Source: an uncultured Anaerococcus sp. (GTDB lineage Bacteria > Bacillota > Clostridia > Tissierellales > Peptoniphilaceae). From it: DNA of 23,891 bases. The notes beneath the pieces were generated by a model, which did not search any database, had not been told where the DNA came from, and worked only from the letters and a program-made list of their open reading frames with translations. Shown piece after piece: positions 12,869 to 23,891 of the stretch. Numbering within the stretch: position 1 is the stretch's first letter; each line of letters starts with the position of its first letter. The DNA lies in the NCBI RefSeq assembly GCF_947253225.1, contig NZ_CAMXYR010000023.1:1-23891 (forward strand), in the 5' to 3' direction. A program made the translations under genes and the position numbers.

Positions 12869-15024
12869 CAAATAATAAGATAGGAAGGCTCACCCTTCCA
12901 AGTGAAGCTAATTTTTATGATGAAACTATCGAAATGATTGAAAAACTCGGAGCAGATGCACTTAGAGATTCTGATGGAACATATCTGCCTGATGATATCA
13001 AGGATATAGAGGGAGTTGATATCTATACCAACTTCTTTCCTACCAGAGGCCACAACGAATTTGCTAAGACTGTACCTTTTGAAATGTCTAGGTTCTATTT
13101 GATAAGTGATTTCGTTACTGCTACAGAAGAATTTACAGAAATTGATTTTCTAAGAGACTACTACAAAGACCAAATAAGGGCTGACTACGACTACGACCCT
13201 AAACAATGGTGGGATGTTTATGATAGAACTACTGGAAATAAGGTTGAAACTTCTTTGTGGGAGGTTGATAGGGATAGAAATATAGTAAAAATCCAAACAG
13301 AACCCTTCCACATCTATACCGTAAACTTTCTAGCCTATGGTATTTGGGATCCTGTCCAAATGTATAACCACATTACTAACAATTGGGGAGATGAAGTTGC
13401 CCATCATATACCTTTCGATGTTAGGTATGAGAAGTCCAGCAAGTTTGTAGAAGATAATTTAGAAAAATGGCTTAAGGAAAATCCAAAGACTGATGTTGTT
13501 AGATTTACAACCTTCTTCTACCAATTTTCCCTAATCTTTAACAAGGACGGTTTAGAAAAATATGTGGACTGGTTCGGCTACCAAAACAGCATATCTCCTG
13601 AAGCTATGATTGCCTTTGAAAAAGAGTATGGCTACAAACTAGAAAGCGAAGATTTCGTTGACCAAGGCTATTACAACAGTCCTTATAGGATTCCTACAAA
13701 GGAATTTATGGATTATATAGACTTCCAACAAAGATTTGTTTCCCAAAAGGCCAAAAGACTGGTAGACCTAGTCCATAAATATAATAAGAAAGCCATTATG
13801 TTTTTGGGAGACCATTGGATAGGAACAGAGCCTTATGGCAAGTATTTTAAAAATATTGGTCTTGACGGAGTTGTTGGTTCTGTCGGTGATGGGGCAACTC
13901 TTAGGATAATAGCAGATATAGATGTTCCTTTCACAGAAGGAAGGTTCCTCCCTTACTTCTTCCCTGATGAGTTTTACGAAGGAAATGACCCATCCATAGA
14001 AGCCAAGGACAACTGGGTTAAGGCAAGACGTGCCCTCCTTAGATCTCCTCTTGATAGAATTGGTTATGGTGGATATTTATCCCTTGCCTACAAGTTCCCA
14101 AAATTTATTGACTATATAGCAAAGGTTTCTGACGAATTTAGAGAAATCTATGAAATCTCATCCAAAGCCAAACCTTACAAGGCTCTAAAAGTTGCTATCC
14201 TAAACTCTTGGGGCTCTCTTAGAACTTGGGGAGCTTATGTTGTAGCTCACGGCAAGAAATTTAAACTTGCCTACTCCTACTCAGGAATGATGGAAGCCCT
14301 AGCTGGTATGGATATGGATGTTTGCTTCATAAGCTTTGATGATGTTAAAAATGGAATTGATCCTTCAATTGATGTAATAATAAATGCTGGAGATGCCTAC
14401 ACATCTTTTTCAGGGGGAGAAAACTTCCTTGATGAAAAAATTGTAGCCCATCTAAGAAAATTTGTCTATGATGGGGGTGGCCTTATAGGAATTGGTGAAC
14501 CTTCTGCCTACCTTGCTAACGGCAGGTTCTTCCAACTAGCTGATGTTTTTGGTTTGGATATGGAAAAGGGCTTCTCCCAAGGCTATGATAGATACTTCAC
14601 CCAAGAAGTAAAAGACCACTTCATCACAGAAGATTTAACAGCCTATGATTATGGAGAACTAAAGGCAAATATCTATGCTACAGATGAAAATACTCAGATT
14701 CTAAAATACGAAAATGACCAAGTCTACCTTGCCACAAAGGACTACGGCAAGGGAAGAAGCTTCTACGCCATGGGACTACCTTATAGCCTAGAAAATACCC
14801 GCCTTCTAAAAAGAGCCATCCACTTTGTAGCCCACAAGGAAGATGACCTAAAGAAATACTACGCAGATGATTTAAGACTAGAAGTAACCGCTTATCCAGA
14901 CCTTAAAAAATATTGTGTAATAAATAATTCTACAGACCACGTCAAAAGTACAGTCTATGACGGTTCTGGAGTAGCTCATCAAGTAGACCTTGATGGTGGA
15001 GAGCTAATTTATTGTAAGGAGTAG
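12865..15024 (+). CDS. gnpA: GH112 galacto-N-biose/lacto-N-biose phosphorylase
   Basis: This 719-residue cytoplasmic enzyme is a 1,3-beta-galactosyl-N-acetylhexosamine phosphorylase. It splits Gal-beta-1,3-GalNAc (and/or Gal-beta-1,3-GlcNAc) with phosphate, giving Gal-1-P and the free N-acetylhexosamine. The N-terminal part carries family-typical segments (GRLTLPSEANFYDETIEMIE at 6-25; FFPTRGHNEFAKTVPFEMSR). The catalytic region has LGDHWIGTEPYGKYF, with D316 the probable general acid (counterpart of D313 in the bifidobacterial enzyme). A Rossmann-like glutamine-amidotransferase-type domain and a small C-terminal beta domain follow. The length fits the clostridial and propionibacterial enzymes (about 720) better than bifidobacterial LNBP (about 750). 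The ATGA overlap with the permease couples it to uptake. GNB is the likely substrate because a GH101 gene lies downstream; LNB cannot be excluded. Confidence 0.95.
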   Translation: MTNNKIGRLTLPSEANFYDETIEMIEKLGADALRDSDGTYLPDDIKDIEGVDIYTNFFPTRGHNEFAKTVPFEMSRFYLISDFVTATEEFTEIDFLRDYYKDQIRADYDYDPKQWWDVYDRTTGNKVETSLWEVDRDRNIVKIQTEPFHIYTVNFLAYGIWDPVQMYNHITNNWGDEVAHHIPFDVRYEKSSKFVEDNLEKWLKENPKTDVVRFTTFFYQFSLIFNKDGLEKYVDWFGYQNSISPEAMIAFEKEYGYKLESEDFVDQGYYNSPYRIPTKEFMDYIDFQQRFVSQKAKRLVDLVHKYNKKAIMFLGDHWIGTEPYGKYFKNIGLDGVVGSVGDGATLRIIADIDVPFTEGRFLPYFFPDEFYEGNDPSIEAKDNWVKARRALLRSPLDRIGYGGYLSLAYKFPKFIDYIAKVSDEFREIYEISSKAKPYKALKVAILNSWGSLRTWGAYVVAHGKKFKLAYSYSGMMEALAGMDMDVCFISFDDVKNGIDPSIDVIINAGDAYTSFSGGENFLDEKIVAHLRKFVYDGGGLIGIGEPSAYLANGRFFQLADVFGLDMEKGFSQGYDRYFTQEVKDHFITEDLTAYDYGELKANIYATDENTQILKYENDQVYLATKDYGKGRSFYAMGLPYSLENTRLLKRAIHFVAHKEDDLKKYYADDLRLEVTAYPDLKKYCVINNSTDHVKSTVYDGSGVAHQVDLDGGELIYCKE

Positions 15025-15026
15025 AT

Positions 15027-15206
15027 ATGGATTACTATAAAAAACAAAGATTAAACAATTGGATTTTGGGTCTTCTCTTTGTCCTTGGAGTTATCCTCCA
15101 ATTTGTCGGCCACAGGAAGGAAGGCTATCTCCCTCTTGGGATTCAATTCATTTCACTTACAATTTTGCTTTTAGTTTTATACCTCTACAATAAGAGACAC
15201 GCTTAA
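15027..15206 (+). CDS. Small two-span membrane protein in the gnpA operon
   Basis: A 59-residue reading frame (MDYYKKQRLNNW to NKRHA) lies between gnpA and the ATPase gene. It has an AAGGAG ribosome binding site overlapping the end of gnpA, and its ATG is 2 nt after the gnpA stop. Two hydrophobic segments (about 13-28 and 36-53) flank a short basic loop with GHRKEGYLPLG; both ends are basic, predicting both termini in the cytoplasm. I do not recognise a function. Similar very short membrane proteins are known next to some sugar ABC genes, and it could be an accessory subunit of the transporter. The gene fills an otherwise unexplained 213-base gap in a tightly packed operon. Confidence 0.75.
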   Translation: MDYYKKQRLNNWILGLLFVLGVILQFVGHRKEGYLPLGIQFISLTILLLVLYLYNKRHA

Positions 15207-15227
15207 TACAATAAGAGAAACGCTTAA
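15186..15227 (+). repeat. 21-bp tandem duplication at the end of the small membrane gene
   Basis: Two adjacent 21-nt copies (15186-15206 and 15207-15227) differ at a single base (GAGACACG versus GAGAAACG). The first encodes the last residues and stop of the small protein; the second lies downstream of the stop, just before the ATPase ribosome binding site. It looks like a recent slippage duplication. Confidence 0.85.
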
Positions 15228-15237
15228 GGAGAACCAG

Positions 15238-16338
15238 ATGGCTGGATTAAAATTTGAAAATATTTATAAAATTTATGATAATAAGTTTACAGCGGTTAAA
15301 GATTTTAACTTAGAAATAAAAGATGAAGAATTTATTGTCTTTGTAGGACCTTCAGGTTGCGGAAAATCTACAACCCTAAGGATGGTGGCAGGCCTTGAAG
15401 AAATATCCAAGGGTAAGCTCTATATTGGAGATAGGTTAGTAAATGATGTCGAACCAAAAGATAGGGATATAGCCATGGTATTTCAAAACTACGCCCTCTA
15501 TCCACAAATGACAGTAAAGGAAAATATGTCCTATGCTCTAAGGATTGCAAAAGTTCCAAAAGATGCAATTGATAAGAAAGTAAAAGCAGCGGCAGATGTT
15601 TTAGGTCTTGTTCAATACCTAGACAGAAAGCCTGCTGCCTTATCAGGAGGTCAAAGGCAGAGAGTTGCCCTAGGACGAGCTATAGTAAGGGATCCAAAAG
15701 TTTTCTTAATGGATGAACCCCTATCAAACCTAGATGCCAAACTCAGAGTTCAAACCAGGGCAGAGATAAGCAAACTTCACGAACAACTTGACACAACCTT
15801 TATCTATGTAACCCACGACCAAACTGAAGCAATGACCATGGCAGATAGGATTGTAATAATGCAAGATGGCGAAATCAAACAGGTCGATAGTCCTATCAAT
15901 GTCTATACCAAGCCAGAAAATTTATTTGTGGCAACCTTTATAGGTTCTCCACAAATGAACCTTATAAATGGTAAAGTAATAAAAGAAGATGAAAATTACT
16001 ATCTAATAAATGAATTTATCAGGATTCATATTAGTAAAGAAAAAGGATTCGGATTAGAATCCAAGGGATACTTGAAAAAAGATTTGATTTTAGGTATTAG
16101 GCCTGAGCATATCTATAGCTCTTATAGAAAGACTGATTCTGAAATTGTAGGACTTGTAGACTTCATAGAACTACTAGGAGCCCAACAATATGCCTACTTA
16201 ACAGCCAAGGGGCAAAAGATAAATGCAGTTTTGAGTATGGATGATAAGATAGCTAAAAACACAGAAATTAAGCTATATCTTGATGAAGATAAGATGCACT
16301 TTTTTGACAAGGACTCCCAAAAGAACATACTTTTATAA
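15238..16338 (+). CDS. Sugar ABC transporter ATPase (MsmK/UgpC/MalK-type)
   Basis: This 366-residue ATP-binding subunit powers a CUT1 importer from the cytoplasmic face. All motifs are intact: Walker A GPSGCGKST at 37-45, Q-loop FQNYALYPQ at about 82-90, signature LSGGQ at 135-139, Walker B VFLMDE at 155-160, and switch His193 in THDQ. The C-terminal third is a TOBE/MalK regulatory domain (ILGIRPEHIY onward). It has an AAGGAG ribosome binding site and follows the small membrane gene. Many Firmicutes share one MsmK among several importers; here a copy is within the operon, so the transporter is complete, although it could also serve others. Confidence 0.94.
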   Translation: MAGLKFENIYKIYDNKFTAVKDFNLEIKDEEFIVFVGPSGCGKSTTLRMVAGLEEISKGKLYIGDRLVNDVEPKDRDIAMVFQNYALYPQMTVKENMSYALRIAKVPKDAIDKKVKAAADVLGLVQYLDRKPAALSGGQRQRVALGRAIVRDPKVFLMDEPLSNLDAKLRVQTRAEISKLHEQLDTTFIYVTHDQTEAMTMADRIVIMQDGEIKQVDSPINVYTKPENLFVATFIGSPQMNLINGKVIKEDENYYLINEFIRIHISKEKGFGLESKGYLKKDLILGIRPEHIYSSYRKTDSEIVGLVDFIELLGAQQYAYLTAKGQKINAVLSMDDKIAKNTEIKLYLDEDKMHFFDKDSQKNILL

Positions 16339-16347
16339 GGAGCAATT

Positions 16348-17373
16348 ATGAAGAATGTATTGATAACTGGTGGAGCTGGCTACATCGGTAGCCATATAGC
16401 AGTCGAACTTTTAGAAAAGGACTATGGGGTTGTAATTTACGATAACCTTGTAAATTCTTCAATCATTTCCCTGGATAGGGTAGAGGAAATTACAGGCAAA
16501 AAACTTAAATTCTATGAGTCAGACGTTCTCGACAAGGATAAGCTTAAGAAAGTCCTTGTAAACGAAAAAATCGACGTTGTAATCCACTGTGCAGCTCTCA
16601 AGGCTGTGGGTGAATCAGTAGAAAAACCCCTAGAATATTATCATAACAACATTAGTGGGACTCTTTCTCTTTTGGAAGCTATGAACGAAGTAGGATGCAA
16701 AAATATAATCTTCTCTTCGTCAGCAACAGTTTACGGGGATCCAGCAAGTGTCCCTGTAACAGAGGATTTTCCAAAAGGAGTCTGCACAAACCCTTATGGC
16801 TGGTCAAAGTCTATGATGGAGCAAATCATGACTGACCTCCACACATCCGATCCAGCTTGGAAGGTAGTCCTCCTAAGATACTTCAACCCAATAGGAGCTC
16901 ACAAGTCTGGAAGAATCGGTGAAGATCCACGAGGAATCCCAAACAATCTCCTACCTTATATAGCCCAAGTAGCAGTTGGCAAACTCGATTATTTAAGAGT
17001 TTTTGGCGATGACTATGACACCCCTGACGGTACAGGAGTTAGGGATTATATCCATGTAGTCGACCTTGCCAAGGGCCACGTCCTTGCTGTTGATAAGATA
17101 GATGAACTTGATGGAGTTGAAATAATCAACCTCGCTACAGGAAAAGGCTACTCTGTTCTTGAAGTTCTAAAGGCTTTTGAAAAGGCTTCTTCAAGGAAAA
17201 TCCCTTACCAAGTAGTTCCTAGAAGAGAAGGAGATATAGCAAGAACCTATGCAGATGCTAGCAAAGCCCTAAGGGTTTTGGGATGGAAGGCAGAAAATGG
17301 CATAGAAGAAATGTGTGAAGATTCTTGGAGATGGCAAAAAGAAAACCCTAACGGGTACGAAGAAAAGGAGTAA
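16348..17373 (+). CDS. galE: UDP-glucose/UDP-galactose 4-epimerase
   Basis: This 341-residue NAD-dependent short-chain dehydrogenase family epimerase interconverts UDP-Gal and UDP-Glc in the cytoplasm. It shows the Rossmann motif GGAGYIG at 8-14, catalytic SSSAT near 123-127, Y150-x3-K154 (NPYGWSK), and the sugar-binding GVRDYIHVVDL region. At the position aligned to E. coli Tyr299, which blocks N-acetylated substrates, this protein has T300 in GDIARTYADASKA. A smaller residue there is typical of epimerases that also accept UDP-GalNAc/UDP-GlcNAc. Its place behind gnpA parallels the epimerase of the bifidobacterial lnp cluster and supports feeding Gal-1-P into UDP-Glc. It has a TAAGGAGC ribosome binding site 9 nt after the ATPase gene. 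Confidence 0.94.
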   Translation: MKNVLITGGAGYIGSHIAVELLEKDYGVVIYDNLVNSSIISLDRVEEITGKKLKFYESDVLDKDKLKKVLVNEKIDVVIHCAALKAVGESVEKPLEYYHNNISGTLSLLEAMNEVGCKNIIFSSSATVYGDPASVPVTEDFPKGVCTNPYGWSKSMMEQIMTDLHTSDPAWKVVLLRYFNPIGAHKSGRIGEDPRGIPNNLLPYIAQVAVGKLDYLRVFGDDYDTPDGTGVRDYIHVVDLAKGHVLAVDKIDELDGVEIINLATGKGYSVLEVLKAFEKASSRKIPYQVVPRREGDIARTYADASKALRVLGWKAENGIEEMCEDSWRWQKENPNGYEEKE

Positions 17374-17375
17374 TT

Positions 17376-18293
17376 ATGGACACAAGTCTTGTGGTCCTAG
17401 CAGCTGGAATTGGCTCAAGATATGGGGCTGGTATCAAACAGCTTGCCAAAATGGACGAAAATGGATATACAATAATCGACTATTCAATATACGATGCAAT
17501 AAAGGCTGGTTTTAATAAGGTTGTCTTTATAATAAGAAAAGATATAGAAGATGACTTCAAAGAGATAATCGGAAATAGGATTGAAAAAATCGTAGATGTA
17601 GAATATGCCTACCAAAATATGGACTTACCTCATGGTTTTGAAAGTCCAAGAGACAGGAAAAAGCCTTGGGGAACTGTGGATGCAATTCTATCAACAAAAG
17701 ACCTAGTCAAGGACCCTTTCCTAATAATAAACGCAGACGACTATTATGGAAAGGAAGTCTTTAAGAAACTTCACAACTACCTTGTAGCTAACGCCGCCTA
17801 CAAGGACGATAAACTACAAATCGCAATGGCAGGCTACAAGTTGAAAAACACCCTATCTGCCAACGGAGCAGTAACTAGAGGAGTTTGTGTAGGTAATAGC
17901 CAAAACAAACTAGAAGATATAATAGAAACTCACGAAATCAGGCAAAATGATGATGGATCTATCTCAAGCAAGGAAGGCCTAGATTCCAATATCCTAAACC
18001 TTGAAAGTCTTGTATCTATGAACCTTTGGGCTTCCTACCCAGAATTTATCAGCCTTTGTAAAGATCACTTTGTAAGATATCTTGAAAAAAATATCGACCA
18101 ACTCTCTAGTGCAGAATACGTCCTTCCTGAAATGATAGGTGAATTAATCAAAGAGGAAAAAGCCGATATCACAATTCTACCAACAAATGAGAAGTGGATA
18201 GGCATAACTTACAAACAAGACCTCCACCCTGCCCAAGAAGCCTTTAAGAAAATGTTTGAGGATGGAATATACCCTGCAAATATTTGGAATTAA
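17376..18293 (+). CDS. Sugar-1-phosphate nucleotidyltransferase (pyrophosphorylase-like)
   Basis: This 305-residue protein has the fold and signature of sugar-nucleotide pyrophosphorylases. The N-terminal nucleotide loop is LAAGIGSRYGAGIKQL (8-23, with K21), and the metal-binding acidic pair D121-D122 lies in IINADDYYG. A distinctive YQNMDLPHGFESPRDRKKPWGT stretch covers about 79-100. It is not the GalT-type transferase (no HPH motif) used as LnpC in bifidobacteria. By position, 2 nt after galE and last in the gnpA operon, its natural job would be Gal-1-P plus UTP to UDP-Gal, possibly also working on Glc-1-P. That activity is inferred from context; the substrate and nucleotide are not proven. 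An AAAAGGAG ribosome binding site precedes the ATG. Confidence 0.85.
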   Translation: MDTSLVVLAAGIGSRYGAGIKQLAKMDENGYTIIDYSIYDAIKAGFNKVVFIIRKDIEDDFKEIIGNRIEKIVDVEYAYQNMDLPHGFESPRDRKKPWGTVDAILSTKDLVKDPFLIINADDYYGKEVFKKLHNYLVANAAYKDDKLQIAMAGYKLKNTLSANGAVTRGVCVGNSQNKLEDIIETHEIRQNDDGSISSKEGLDSNILNLESLVSMNLWASYPEFISLCKDHFVRYLEKNIDQLSSAEYVLPEMIGELIKEEKADITILPTNEKWIGITYKQDLHPAQEAFKKMFEDGIYPANIWN

Positions 18294-18403
18294 ATTGTAA
18301 TAAGGCTTGAAATCATCCTTGCTAATAATTCTTAGTAGAGCTTAGGCAAAAACTTCTAATAATAGGTTGTTAATATTCAAATTTTTATAGCATAATATTT
18401 TAT

Positions 18404-18446
18404 AATGGTTACTACATATCTATGTTTTAGTAACCATTTTTATTTT
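18404..18446 (+). terminator. Inverted repeat ending the gnpA operon, with operator-like arms
   Basis: AATGGTTACTA (18404-18414) and TAGTAACCATT (18428-18438) form a perfect 11-bp stem with a 13-nt loop, followed by TTTATTTTT. By position, 110 bases after the last gene, it is the likely terminator of the operon. Each arm also contains TAGTAACCA, identical to nine bases of the operator candidate at the GH101 promoter, so it may double as a protein-binding site. The stretch 18294-18403 holds nothing else I can assign. Confidence 0.6.
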
Positions 18447-18550
18447 TCTTTAAAAAACTTTCTCTATCCCTACTCCTTCCAATCTTCACTTCAGCAATCC
18501 AATATTTTTTTCTATAAAAATTTTAAATTTTCTTTAAAAACCTATTGAAA

Positions 18551-23891
<5,341 letters not shown>

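Overview
The window is AT-rich, with AGA/AGG-heavy arginine codons, strong AGGAGG-type ribosome binding sites, a Gram-positive lipoprotein signal, a T-box leader on thrS, and a GA (albumin-binding) module of the type known from Finegoldia magna. Together these point to a low-GC Gram-positive anaerobic coccus (Anaerococcus / Peptoniphilus / Finegoldia group). The genus is inferred from protein character, not from a search.

Left part (1-9020). On the minus strand lie a CPBP-type membrane protease and a basic single-span membrane protein (overlapping operon, terminator at 30-64), a MATE efflux pump with its own promoter and a quasi-palindromic operator candidate, a FemAB-type peptidoglycan-bridge aminoacyltransferase with an extended -10 promoter, and a threonine T-box operon of thrS plus an ATP-grasp ligase resembling D-Asp ligases. 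A plus-strand polytopic membrane protein of unknown function sits at 1717-2580 and meets the MATE gene at a shared bidirectional terminator. The ATP-grasp ligase and FemAB protein next to each other suggest a cell-wall cross-bridge module.

Right part (9021-23891), all on the plus strand. An orphan mannose-family PTS EIIA gene is followed by an eight-gene operon: sugar-binding lipoprotein, two permeases, GH112 galacto-N-biose/lacto-N-biose phosphorylase (gnpA), an unlisted 59-residue two-span membrane protein, MsmK/UgpC-type ATPase, galE, and a sugar-nucleotide pyrophosphorylase-like protein. Separately promoted downstream is a very large secreted GH101 endo-alpha-N-acetylgalactosaminidase, cut by the window edge after 1756 residues, with a FIVAR-like segment, an F5/8-type carbohydrate-binding domain and the start of a GA module.

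How it works together (inference from known families): GH101 cuts core-1 disaccharide (Gal-beta-1,3-GalNAc) off mucin-type O-glycans at the cell surface; the ABC transporter imports it; GnpA phosphorolyses it to Gal-1-P and GalNAc; the pyrophosphorylase-like protein and GalE carry Gal-1-P into UDP-sugars. A shared operator-like sequence, TGGTAGTAACCA (TGGT-N4-ACCA, the shape used by GntR/HutC repressors), overlaps the predicted transcription starts of both the ABC/gnpA operon and the GH101 gene, with further near-copies nearby. This suggests one regulator controls glycan release and uptake. No regulator gene, GalNAc kinase (NahK), GalT or GalK is in the window.
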